In this document: positions 37,235 through 49,348 of the stretch, one piece after another
Layout: every line of letters starts with the position of its first letter
Numbering within the stretch: position 1 is the first letter of the stretch
Assembly (NCBI GenBank): GCA_009869945.1
Contig: WIXG01000114.1
Location: 62,001 to 126,000, forward strand
Length of the DNA stretch: 64,000 nucleotides
Source of the DNA: Mesaphorura yosii
Lineage: Eukaryota; Arthropoda; Collembola; Poduromorpha; Tullbergiidae
Reading direction: 5' to 3'
Notes under the pieces: generated by a model
Database searches by the model: none
Told to the model about the DNA's origin: nothing
What the model saw: only the letters and a program-made list of their open reading frames with translations
Program-made: the position numbers and the translations under genes

Positions 37235-40200
37235 TTATTGTAGTGTGTCCGAGTGATGTACGCTTGGCGAAAATGCTGATAAATCTTGATTCTCTTCTGA
37301 TCTCTGCTCTCTCCTCGAGCACATTGACTAATGACGGTGCCACTGCCACTGGTAGTGGCGGTGCATGTAGTAGATCATACAATTGGGACGAAATGTAGAT
37401 TGGAAAATAATTAATTTCATGCATCTTGCCATTCTTCTTGTACGAGACACGCTTTTTACACTTCTTAACCGTTTTGTTAGGTATTTGGTTAAGGAATCCT
37501 ATAATTAATGTCAATAATTATTGCATCGTGCATAAATAGAGCAGAATGATGATACTCACAATTATTGAGAATGAAAGGTCAGCAGTCAGCGCAATGTCTA
37601 TGTCTTTTGTGGAGTGCAATGGTTAAAACTTGCTTGCATCAGCAATTCGACGCCTGTGTACGATTGTTTATGGCGACGCATCTTCACACTTGAGACGACA
37701 ATACAGCGCAGGCAAAAGGTTACGCTCATTCTTCTCGTTATCAAATTTTGTTGGCTTCAAAAGTTGGTTACTTCATCACAGTTACCGACCGTCATTATTC
37801 TTATCAGTTGGTTTACTTGAATCTGTGTTTACAATTTACGTTCTGCAACTTTGTGAGTTTTAGCCGTTGTTTTGACGTCCGTCCGGTGTCCTGAGAATTT
37901 ATGGCTCAAATTGTAAGAAATATGATGACCATTGTGAAGGGGCACACGGTTTTACCACGTAAGCGCCTCGACCCATGAATGGTTTGCTGACTTGAATTAA
38001 TTTAGCGTTGCGGCCATGAACAGGTTCAACGTTAACACCTTTAAACTTAAGCACCATGCCAAAACCCGTGTTTAGCTACCGCATTGAAATGCAACACAAA
38101 CTCCTGTTCTATTGGTCTAAAATTGGCTTGGCTGAGAATCAAGTCAACCAGTGCAGCGTGTCAATTCGAGTATGAAGCACAATCAATGAAAGCGTGCATG
38201 CATGTCTGGGTTTTCACTAAATGTAACAGAATAAAATAATTTGCTTGAATGTGAGTCATACGTGACCAAGATCACTGATCAAGCCAATCGCCTTGGCCGT
38301 GTCATGTGAATCAGACACCTGACTCGTTTGGGAGGCCGTTAATCCATTTCACAGATGCTGGCAGCAATATAAATGAATGAAATGTTACTGTGAGATGATG
38401 CGCGAGCTGTGTACAATTTGCAAGTTATACTGCTGACCCAGAACAAGGTTTAGTGGTTGACACCATCCAATTCTTCATTTGGCTTGGGGCTTCACGGCGC
38501 CAGCAAATTTTACTACAAGTTACTTTTTTGCTGTTTTGATTTAAACCGGAGGCTACGAACTCATAAATTGGCAAAATACAAAAAGGGACCACTTAATAAT
38601 GACGGACAGAGAGTGCGAGTGTGAGCAGACAACAATTTTTATTGTGTGGGAAATTTCAGGGCGAAGTTGCGGTCGTCGAAAGTGAAGCATTTTCAGTTGA
38701 AATCAAAAGTTCAGTATATACATTTTATCTCCATATTCGGCAATTTCAGTTTACGACTGTAATTAGGAAAGCGCAAATAGTCGACTGACACGGTCAAGCG
38801 CAAGGCACAACTCCCGAAGACGCACGCTTTCAATTATGATTATAAAAGCCGATTGCATTTTGTTGCATTTCGGAAATTTGCATACTTAACGCCATTATTA
38901 AGGCGTTTGGCAATGCGATGCATTGACAACTTGTCGACTCTTAATTATCAAATGCAGATATAACTTTCTATAAAAAGTTGTCTTCTTGTGTAATCCAGCT
39001 TAACTGTAATTTGAATTTAGTGACACGGCATAAATGACTTTTTGTCGCTGTGCATCAGAAATTAGTATGTAAACGAATCATTGACCTCCGTAATTGCAGG
39101 ATCTTGAAATTGCGCTGTACGCCAATTTAGCTTTTTCTTTATTGTTTTTCGATAGAGATCAGATATCAATCAGAAATAGAAATTGGTGTACGATGACCAG
39201 AAGTTTGCGACTGGTCTCGTGAAACCAGCTTTTCGAGGGACCGGCGCAGCCAGTCAACTCACTCTTCTCTTCGGCATTGTATAATTGCACTGCAAGTTGC
39301 GCGCTTGTCTTTTGCAGGGCAATATAAATGTTCAGTTTATTGTGTTATCATAATCGCAATGCGATGTTCAGGCTAACTTGTTCGAATTAGGAAGAGTACG
39401 GATGAGCAGACGAGAAAAGTGACAATAATCAAATCAATCATAATCAAAACCGTCTGCCTTCAATCTCGTACTCAATTTCATTCGCATTTGAGGCACGTGA
39501 AATGAAAATAGAAAATCTGCCAATGTACGTAAAATTCACAAATCGCAATTCGTATCGTCTCCCAATTTGTTGCTATGATTTCACCGACATATTTTAATTT
39601 CTTGTACATTCTGGCTTATGTAAATTCGGCGGAATTTGATGGCCATTAAAATGAGGCGAGTGCATCTTGCAATAATGCAACATGTGTATGCATCGTTCTC
39701 TTTTTCCTTGTCGTGAATAACCTTAATTTATTCATAACACATACTCAAATGAAAGAGAACTCCAATTTTCCCATTGCAAGGGAAAAATTCATTTTTACTT
39801 TGAGCAGCCGGTGTGAAACGGAAACCTTTGTGCAAGTACCAACAATGATTATGTATTTTTTGTCTTTGTAATACAGTCACACTTAATTTTTACATTTTTG
39901 AACGAAAAATTCCTTTTGCACCTTTGAAAAAAGACATTTGTTGGCTCAAAGACTCTAATCAAGCGTCCTGCACTGCTGCTCTGCGTGGTAATTGGATACG
40001 TTCAGTTGATTTCTACAACATGTGCTTTAATATGGCAATGGCACTGTTCAGTCTTCAACTTCAACACGCTGCTGTCTTCTTTCACTTCACCGTACAATTG
40101 CAAATATTACTGCAGTAGGAGCATGTAATAAGTCGTAAATGAATTTGTGAGAGAAATGACCATAATGTACACGAGCAACAGTTGCTCCTTAGTTGGTTAA

Positions 40201-41612
40201 GGCGAATTAAAAGAAGTTGTTCGTTCGTAAGAAGAACTCACACGTCCGAGTTGGTAAGTGGCTCAACAAGTTCCTGACATAAAAACAATCCTACCGCTCT
40301 TGCCTGTCTGCTACGCCATGTCATATCTGCCTCAGATCGACTTTTTCTTCTATGCAACTTCTCTGCGATTGGGATTGTGACTACTGACTTAGATACGGCG
40401 AAGGCGAAGCTACAGGCCGCTCTTAGCTGGCTTCATCTGACCAAGCGAAGAAACTTCCAACAGCAGTGACGCTTATCTTCTTCTCGAGTCAGTCATTCTT
40501 TCGAGTTTTCACAAGAGAGATTTTCAGAATTTAAATCTTCTGCGTCGTGACTGTGAATAAGCGCTGTGCGTGTTGGTTCTGCACACGTTTGACCAAATTA
40601 TGTGAGATTTGGTGGCCGGTTAACCATCCGAAGACCGTCAGCGGCAGGAAGTGTCCAGGAAAAAAGTGGGAGAGAATTCGAGGTCCATACATTCATATTT
40701 CGGCGGTTCCCATCTTCCATTTCCACCGCAGTGAATGAAGATAAGCATAAAGTGTTGGTGTGGTTCTGTGTGTGAGCGGTCTTAACTAAATCTGATTACA
40801 ATATATGGAGAGAGAGTGACTAGTCCACTCTTGGACTTTCTTTGCAAAAGGTAAGAAGATTAGCCCGGAATTTTGGCCTTTTACTAGGTTCCGACACTAA
40901 ATCATGCCTCGGCGCGGTGTCTCAAATGCTGTGTCTCTCGTGAATCTAGATTTACATAACCCAAATTCGGCAAACCATATCGAGACAGATAGACATTTCG
41001 TGACGTGATCGGGTCGAGACGGACTCTCGTTTTTCTTCATCTTTCGCATGTCGAGTCTGCGGTATGAGTGGACGAGTCTGACGAAGAAGATCATGTGTCA
41101 TTTCGTGCCATTCACATTGCCCAGTATCACGTTTTTTTTTACCTCTCGGCTTTCCTTTAAAGTGTTTCATTGCGCACTTGAATCTGCATTTTTATTTTGC
41201 TGACAAATGCGTTGGAATCTTCCCAATTATTCAAAAGTACCTAAACATTCGCTAAATTGGTTACGTATTTGACCTGGCGGGGGTCACCTCAATCGCATTG
41301 ATTTAATAAATTGACTCATAAATAACATAAAACTATGCTGCGATGCATTATGCATTTTAAGCGTGGCTTTAGCAAAAGGCCAGCGGTGACGGTTCTGTTA
41401 AGGAGTATCGGCTGCCTTGCTTCGCCAGTCAGTCAGTTAGGTTGGGCATAAGCGTTATATGAATCTAGGTTTGTAATACACATTCCAACCGGTTTTAACA
41501 AGCACCAGCGTAGCCGAATGCAACAATCATTTCATTCTTCTGCCTCGATCACGGCGCAGTCAGTGTGCTTTTGTGCTGGTGACTTAATTCATGTTTCTCT
41601 TCTTGTTTTCAG
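37235..41612. other. Gene-free interval, including upstream region of the Pro/Gln-rich gene
   Basis: About 4.4 kb without a supportable exon, RNA gene or mobile element. The sequence just before 41613 (TTCTTGTTTTCAG) looks like a splice acceptor, so at least one noncoding exon of the next gene probably lies upstream and was not identified. Confidence 0.4.
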
Positions 41613-44571
41613 ATGATTAGTATTCTCCTCTGGTGTGTTCTAAGTCTCACTTCGACAATCAATGCTCAACAGCCTCAAGTAGTCTATGATCAACATTTTC
41701 AGCAATCGCCTCAAAATAATTATCAACCACAGCAGCTGCAGTATCAGCCCGTGCAGCCTCAAGTAGTTCAGTATCCGCAGTATAATTATGCTCCACCTCA
41801 GCCACAATACTTCGTACAGCACCAGCAACAATATCCGATTAACAATGTCGGACCAAGTCAGGATCCTTTTCTACATCAGCAACCTATTCCTATGTTTCAG
41901 GCAATGCCACCCACAGTTGCGGTAATTTGAGTTCATTCACTTGTAATGACCACAACTCGCGTCATGTCAATGCTGATTTGCGTAATGTAATTTTTACACA
42001 GACGCCAGTACAGCCACAACCCTTAACGTCCGACAACAATGGAGGCTTCATGCATAGAATGGGTCCGGCCGGACCCGGCCCAGTTGGTCAGCCGCAGCAT
42101 CATGACATAAATAACAATCCACATCACATGATGAACATACACGACATTCCTCCTCGTGATTTCTCAGCCAGACGAGGACCTCCACCTGGCAAACGGTAAG
42201 TGCTTTGTATTTAACTGTGCGTCTTTAACTTGACATTGACAAATAAATCTCTTCAGGCAAGAAATTAAGCAACGTCTCATTCCAATTTGAATGTTCATTC
42301 ATTTGACAATATATTCTGCAGACGTGGAAAACCGCCGCCGAAGCAGCGATTCACTGCACTCTTGAGGAAGAAGCCAAAGAAGGACATTGGACCACCAATT
42401 AAAATGATGGATATGAATCGAATCCCAAAGCCGCCAAAGTATCCGTTGTATGACATGGGCTCATTGAGCATGGCGACTCCACCACCGCCTCCGGTCATGC
42501 ACCCAATGGCCCAAGTGCCTTCAAACAACTACGCTACCTTCGTGAAATCACCATCAGACCGCCGCGATGAACGACCGCGGGGACCTCCTCCACGTGGGAA
42601 GCCACCAAGGGGACGACGCCCGCCAAAGAAGCACCGCGGAAGGAGACCGCCACCTCCAAACCATGTCTCAAGACCACAAAACCGCAAACCGTACCCGGGT
42701 GATAAAAAGCACGTTGTCACGCACGGATTTGACCATCCAATGGCCAGCAATTTGGATCCTTTGGTCGACTCTCCTTCGTTGGGACGGCCACTGAGTTACG
42801 ACGAGTACATGGAGAGACCAAGTCACAGTTACCGTAAGTACTTCACCGTAACCGTAAGTAGCGTAAATTACTCAGATGACCCAACAATTTATTCTTATTG
42901 ACTTGTGTTAGCGAAATGTATGAAGAACACAAAAAGGTTAAAACGTTGAGGCTAAAGTTGGCAGAAGTTATCCTCTAAATGGTTACAGTAAAGTCCAATT
43001 TGATAACCTTCTAAGGTGGAATTTTCCATAGAAGCTCATAGTCTCCTTCTTGTGTTTGTCCTTACAATTTTCCTTAACGCAAATCATTGGATGATTCGAC
43101 CTGACAATCTTCTGAGCATTCATGAGTATCTTCGGAGAGAAATTAGTTGCGGGTGTGATCTCGGTCCTCTTGTTACAGAATTTCTGAAAATTCTTTGATA
43201 TTTGATTTGAGATTCGTTGAAATTGGTTACAGAAAATGATCCGTGGAATTTTGATCCATACGCGTCCAAGTACAACAGTGGAATGAATACTTACGCCATG
43301 AAGTACAACTATGATCCACTTGGTAAGTTCTACGGAAAACTGAGCCGATTTGCCATTTCCGATAATTAACAATCAAGTAAAGTTTCGCTTCTTGATACGC
43401 AAAAATACAAAACAAGTAAAAGCCGTTTGCAAAAAAATATTTCATATGAATATCGTACGCTTGTTCATAGTTGATTTTGTCCCTGCTTTCAGGCATGAAC
43501 AGTTTAGACAAATCCCAGTCGCATCTCGACCCCAACAAGTTATCGTATCCTGGTGACTACTACACTCAAGACGGAAGCGCGACACCTGGAGCAGACTCGA
43601 GCCCTGTGAGGAATTCACAGATTGGTGGCTGGGACCAGGCGCCAGAGACTTACCGCACTCCGGGCACGGACATGCAGCCACCAGCCAAACCAAACAGGAG
43701 ACCGCATAAGCAGAGCAACCCACAGCGATCGCAGTCACTGAACTCGTTCAATGTGTACGAGGATAACGCTGATGAAGCGTCTTCCGCCGTCGGGTCCGAG
43801 TCCGCCTTAAATCCATTGAAGCTTTTGGCAGATGCAAATCCTGGAATGGAGTTCAGCATTGAATCGGCCGACTTGCCAGACAGCGAAGCTCACGGAAGCA
43901 GCAATAAAAACTACAACCAGCACGAAGACAGCACAGCATTCTACACGCAGCAGCTACACAACGTCGACCCAATTGCTCAGGACTCTCCGTGGTTGTCGTA
44001 CCCACAACCCCAGTCACCGTACCAGGATTCGGGGACCGCGTACTCGGAGCAGTCTTCAGTAAATCGAAATGACAACGTGGCCTTCGACCAGCCACAGCAG
44101 TCGCAGCGGTCACATTACCAGCAGTACGCCAACCCCAACCAGCCACCACCACCGCCACAACAGAACCAATATTACCAGCATCAGCAGCCAAACAATTTCG
44201 CAGCTCCACAGTACCCTCAACAATACCCGCACCAAACTTCACCATCGAGGCACGACTACGAAAATGCTCCCAGCCCGCATACGTACGACGACGAGGCGCA
44301 GATGAACCGGCGCAAAGAAGATTACGCCGTCCACGAGCAGCCGTACTCCAACTTGTCAGACAATTACAGTGCTGGTGGCCCAACCGATGGCCTGAACATC
44401 GAAATGATGCCACCGCACGTGAACGCTCCTATTTTCAAGAGAACTGGCATGCGCCACACGCGACAGGAAGGCACGCCGTTGATAGAGCTGGAAGGTCTAA
44501 ATCTATTCCAAGACATACTAAACAATAAGAATGCAATCGGAGCCAGAAACCACCTGCTGAGAATCTTGTAA
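41613..44571 (+). CDS. Secreted Pro/Gln-rich protein, family unknown
   Basis: Five exons, 41613-41921, 42002-42195, 42322-42833, 43233-43322 and 43493-44571, join in frame to 727 residues. The first 18 residues are a signal peptide (MISILLWCVLSLTSTINA, then QQ). The order after it is a Q/P/Y-rich block; a basic Arg/Pro block with RGPPPGK and RGKPPRGRRPPKK clusters; an Asn/Tyr segment (DPWNFDPYASKYNSGMNTY); and a long Gln/Pro/Tyr/Ser-rich region. The C terminus is less biased (LIELEGLNLFQDILNN), hydrophobic at intervals, and ends in NHLLRIL. There are almost no cysteines. No domain was recognised. Dibasic clusters such as GKRRRGK could be cleaved by furin-type proteases. An extracellular matrix, glue or silk-like component, or a processed precursor, are possible roles. 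The ATG sits immediately after a splice acceptor. Confidence 0.8.
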
Positions 44572-44828
44572 TCGTGTCCTAAGCCCTTAAGTTATGGTAG
44601 GTGATATGAAATTAAATTATGACGCTGTTGCACGTTATTACAAAGTTAGTACCTTGTGTAAAATACTGTTGCTGTTACTGTTACTGTTTGTTGGTTTATG
44701 TTTATAAGCATTGATTAGTTTACGCATACTATTTGTGTCTGGTCGTGTACTTCTTAAGCCTAGCATTATTTTATGACTTAACTTTTTGTGTGCGTGTGCG
44801 ATGGTTTAATGGAAATGCAATCATGAAG

Positions 44829-44834
44829 AATAAA
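44829..44834 (+). terminator. Poly(A) signal of the Pro/Gln-rich gene
   Basis: AATAAA about 260 bases downstream of the stop at 44569-44571. It is the first noticed on this strand. Confidence 0.4.
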
Positions 44835-46370
44835 ATGGAGTTCGTGAAGATTACTACGCTGAAAGGACTTGGTGGTCCCTGCTTCTATAGCATGGAGCAA
44901 TTACGGCTGTACAGCTTTATGGTAAAGAGCAAACGAACAAGGACATGCGCTCGATTGTTCTAGCACATCACATCGCATAGACACAAGGCCAGCACTCAAA
45001 ATTCTTTCACTTGAATTTAGGCCCATATTTGTAAATATTTTCAATGTTTATGTAATGCGTGTATGTACAAAACTTATTAATGCCATTGCTTATTGACGCA
45101 ATGACATGCCCCTCGTCGCCACATACCTCATACGTACTCATACAGGTGAATTTTAATACACCTTACAGATTTGCATTCTTGAGTTCATTAATGTGCCTCC
45201 ATAATTCCAACTCACATTTTACCTTGGTGCTTAATCCACAGAATTCGTTTCGCATCTGCACCGATTGCGAGTGTGGCGTGGAATTTATTATCGACATGAA
45301 CATGGACTTTCGGCTGGCTCTGAAAACTCTTCAGTATTCAGCATTACAAATTTGGTTATAGAATCTGGTGTGAGGGTTCATTGAAAGGATAGAAACTCGT
45401 TCCTGTGCTGACAGCGAGCAAACAGGGTACACCCACATGGACATGTATTAATTGCTCGTCCCTTCAAAGGTAAAGGCTGTGTTTAAGACTCACCTACATA
45501 CAAACAGGCAATGAACGAATAACGACCCCTGCCAATGCACCCAGCATCAGCATCGTACGTGCACTGCAACGCGTCGTTGACCATCCGGTCATTTCATTTC
45601 AGCAAGCAGAATGTAGTTTATAACTTGCATGTGTCTTTAAAAGGCAATAGTCCTTAGAAATGATTTTCGCCAAGGCGTTTTACGCTTTACGTTGTTATAA
45701 ACTGACTCTAATCCAAAATCCAAAACGAGCAAATCTCGAGTGAATCTTCTGGAAAATCTCTTGCCTCTCCTGCGATGATACGGCTGTGAGCGACAATTTG
45801 ATCTTGATGGTATTGGTCCTCCGCCCACGCAATAGTAAACAAGAAATAATGCAGTCTGCTCGTTGCTTCGCGAGAATGAGTGAACCAGCAGCAACACCAA
45901 CGCAAAATGAGTACATAAAATCTGTACGATACGCTTTTATAGAGACGAGGATGTTTACACATGCCCAATCAAATTAATCTGGATCAAATTAAATCACATC
46001 ATCACCATTATTCATCCCCAGAATTCTGTTTTGCAAGTCATCGCCATTGTGACTGTGACCAGTGGACGTCATCACTTCCAAGAAATCTGGGGCCATATCA
46101 AAGCTCACCAATACGAGAGTACCCTTCTGATTCTGATCTGATCTGATAATCCAAGTCGGAAGGACAAAAAATGCTAATATGACTCATGGACCGACTTGAA
46201 TTGTAAGAGTCAGACGAGGGAGACCCACCGCAAAAAATGTAGTAGCTAAAAAAGGTTTCATGCCTACACGAACAAAGTACTAAGCAGTGTGCTTGTGCTT
46301 TTACTAGCAACAGAGCCAGTAAGCCAGTAACGTAAATAGTGGAACGTAGTAAACTGTGGAGTTGTGTTGA
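44835..46370. other. Intergenic region
   Basis: Nothing supportable was seen. Open frames here (up to 100 codons) lack composition or splice signals of coding exons. Confidence 0.4.
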
Positions 46371-46599
46371 GTTGACTTTTCGAGAAGGAATGAATAAAAT
46401 CGCACTAGCACAAAACTTTTCATTTCAGTATTTGAAAGTGTTCAGTCGAAGGTAGAATCTCATTGAGGTAAGACGCAGTTAGGGAGCTCGTAAAGTGTGT
46501 GGGGGTCATTGCAGCAATTGTATTACACAGTGCAGCTAGTTCACGACTCAGCTTTAAATTAACACCAACAGCAATACAGAAAGTATTACCAGATCAAAG
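46371..46599 (+). promoter_or_regulatory. Possible promoter and 5' UTR exon of the small heat-shock protein gene
   Basis: A strong donor (AAAG, then GTAAGTATC) at 46599/46600 ends a stretch without coding sense. The next gene has an acceptor directly upstream of its ATG exon (CACATTGCAG at about 49319), so a noncoding first exon here is plausible. TTCGAGAA at 46379-46386 is an inverted pair of heat-shock-element half sites, though the third unit is not matched. The link to the HspB8 gene is inference. Confidence 0.3.
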
Positions 46600-49348
46600 G
46601 TAAGTATCTCTCTTATCATGGACATTAAAGTACCGGCACTGCTTCCTTCCTCGCACGAAGTTTCGTCAGTGGCTTATTTTGCGTTCATTAAATCGATCAG
46701 TGCAAGTATGGAATTGAATTCCGGTTGTTTTGACGGAGAATTGCGCGGTGGAAGTGGCAGATGATCTGCTATTCAGCGCAGTGTATTTAGCATTCAGCGC
46801 ATAGCACAGTGTAAACACGAGCCAGGTTAATCAGGTCTGATGTAAATATGAAATGACATAAATGGCCAAGTGAAACTTATTTTTTTAAAGATACTAAGGA
46901 CCAATTCATTAATTCATTTTGCAATAGTTAAAGAAGTAAAGTTACTACAACAGGGCTAACAAATCTTTGAAACATGCACTTAATCAGACGAGCAAGATTA
47001 AGTAAACGGCACATCAGCATACACTCCAACTTCCGAGTAATCCGTCAAATTTCTTGGACACGCTATGAAATCAATTTACTATATAGCTGCTAGAAAGTAT
47101 ATCCGTCCAAACTCGCTTGAGAATAAGAATTGATCTCATTCGCCACTTTACACAATTGACCAGTTCCAAGAATGCGGGAGTATTTGTAAGTGGGTCGAAT
47201 ACGAATTCCAAGAATGACCCACTACGCCATGTTCGAAAATGATTACGTGTTATTCACGATTGAGAGCCATTTACGACGCAATGTCACGGCATCGGCATGT
47301 AGCAGGTCTGGATGACCAAATGCCGAGCCTCCACCCACTCCCATTGCCATTGTCATTATGACATCGCAAGCTCTGCCGAAATTCCTTCCATTATTAAGAA
47401 AGAAGAAGGAGCAGCTCATAACAGACTCGCTTCAGAAAAGTGATATTTTATTTTACCGTCTTCCTTTCTGTTTCTGCCATTATGCCACAACTCAACTCGA
47501 ACTCATCAGGGCCATGAACCAGGTTGCACGTAAGAAATGCAAACATGCATAGTGCACGGATTTACTTGGACCGGCTGTTCTTCTTAGAGAGGTTTACTTT
47601 GCTGCATCAGCAGTCAGCAGCAAATATTTCAAAGGAGAGAAGGTATTTAGTACACTCTGTAAAAGGTTACATAATTTGTGTATAAAATACTTTCAGACGT
47701 AGAAGTTTGTAGTACACAAAGCATAAAAATCACTTTCCTCTTTCTTTCGTCTCCACTCGACATTTTGGCCATGAGCCAGAGTTGCTATTTATAAAGATTG
47801 ACGAATAAACCATGGCCCGGCAGGCAGGGCAGGCTAGAGATTCAGTTGGAAAGCATTCGTTCTAGTTTGTTCCATGTGGGCATTGGCATTACTCAGCCAG
47901 AGCTCAATCCTTTTGCTTTTGCTTTCTTAAACTATTTGCCACCACAAATCAAGCACAATGCCAGTGCCAGTTTACTCGCTTCAGCACGAAACATGTTCAT
48001 AAAATGTCCAATTTCCATTTTACTTGGCTATTATGCTCATAGCCATGGCTTCCATGCGTTGTAAGCAAAATGGCATGGCTGGTCCTGGGTTCTGTTCTAT
48101 ACTCTAAAAGTTCTGCATTATATTACGCGATTTTGTGACTATGCATATTGCAGGCGGCATATACGGGCACAGGCAAATGGGCCTTGAAATAACGAGCGAA
48201 CAAATATGCATATAATATTATGACAAACCCACCGCATAATATGATTATAATCAGCATCAGTATTCAGTGTACGGCGAACATGCGTCTGAATCGTCTTTGA
48301 CGAATGAAGGATTGATGATGTAATGCGCTCGACACTCGTGTTCTTCTGCTTCGAAACATGCAAACAATAATCTACGAAATTTAATTCAATAGGAAACTGG
48401 AAGCATTCATTGAGAAAAATTGAGATTTATTATCGCACTTGACTCATGTCATGGAATAGGCAAGAAAAGGGGTCAGGTGCCGATTTTTAACACGGCCTCG
48501 TAACACACTGGAATTTCCTTATGCTAACTACGCTAACGTTGAATCGCATTCTTCAATCAACATGCTTTGTACACTTACTACTATTCAAACGAGAGTTAGC
48601 TTAAAATTGGCTGGTAATAAATACCGTTCGTAAGAAACCCCGCCGTGAAGGCAGTGTCAGCGAAAAGGAGAAGCAAAAGTGTATCTCATTTCGCATATGG
48701 ACTTCGATTTTATGACGCCACATCAAAAACTCATAAACGATTTCCGCTGAACTCAACAATGCTATGTGGACTAGAGTTCTGAGGGCTTGACGAACGATGG
48801 ATGATCTCATCCGTCTGAAATTCACTAACATATGTCTGCAACATTCTGGCCTGGCTTGAGCCTGGGTAATTATGAGAGGACGAATCGCGAAACGCTTGTG
48901 CGATTGTGCGCGACTGGGTCTCGACAGTGAATTCGTCCATCACGAGTTTAGTTTCGATTGTTTGCATGTATTTATAACACTTCCACTTTGATTTAATAAT
49001 CCTGAAGCTATCTGGCTCCTCTTCTTGAGTTCTTAGCTAACTTAACTACTGTTTAGATTAAATATTTGCACTCCATTAGCATTTAACTTCGAGAAAGGGC
49101 GTATGTTATGCATGGCAGGCGCTGACGCCTGCTTGGCCTTGGTTAAGCCAGGCGCTGATTGCTGATGCTGCACTTGATGGGTTTTTAATGTACACAATTT
49201 CACGTTTCACGTATTCTCCATGCATTCTAAGCTCCGTGCCGTGTATTTGCATATGTTAATTCTGAGATTTGAGACGGTACATTAATTTCTTTTGTTCGTG
49301 TTCTTCTCGCACATTGCAGGTATTATTATCCAAGCAAACTCATCAAAC
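46600..49348. other. Probable 5' UTR intron of the small heat-shock protein gene
   Basis: No coding exon was seen in this 2.7 kb. It would be intronic if the donor at 46600 pairs with the acceptor at about 49320. Confidence 0.3.

Noticed and set aside
43853-44413. Minus-strand 186-codon open frame
   Set aside because: It is antisense to the last exon of the Pro/Gln-rich gene; its Arg/Ala/Cys composition follows from the complement of Gln/Pro codons.
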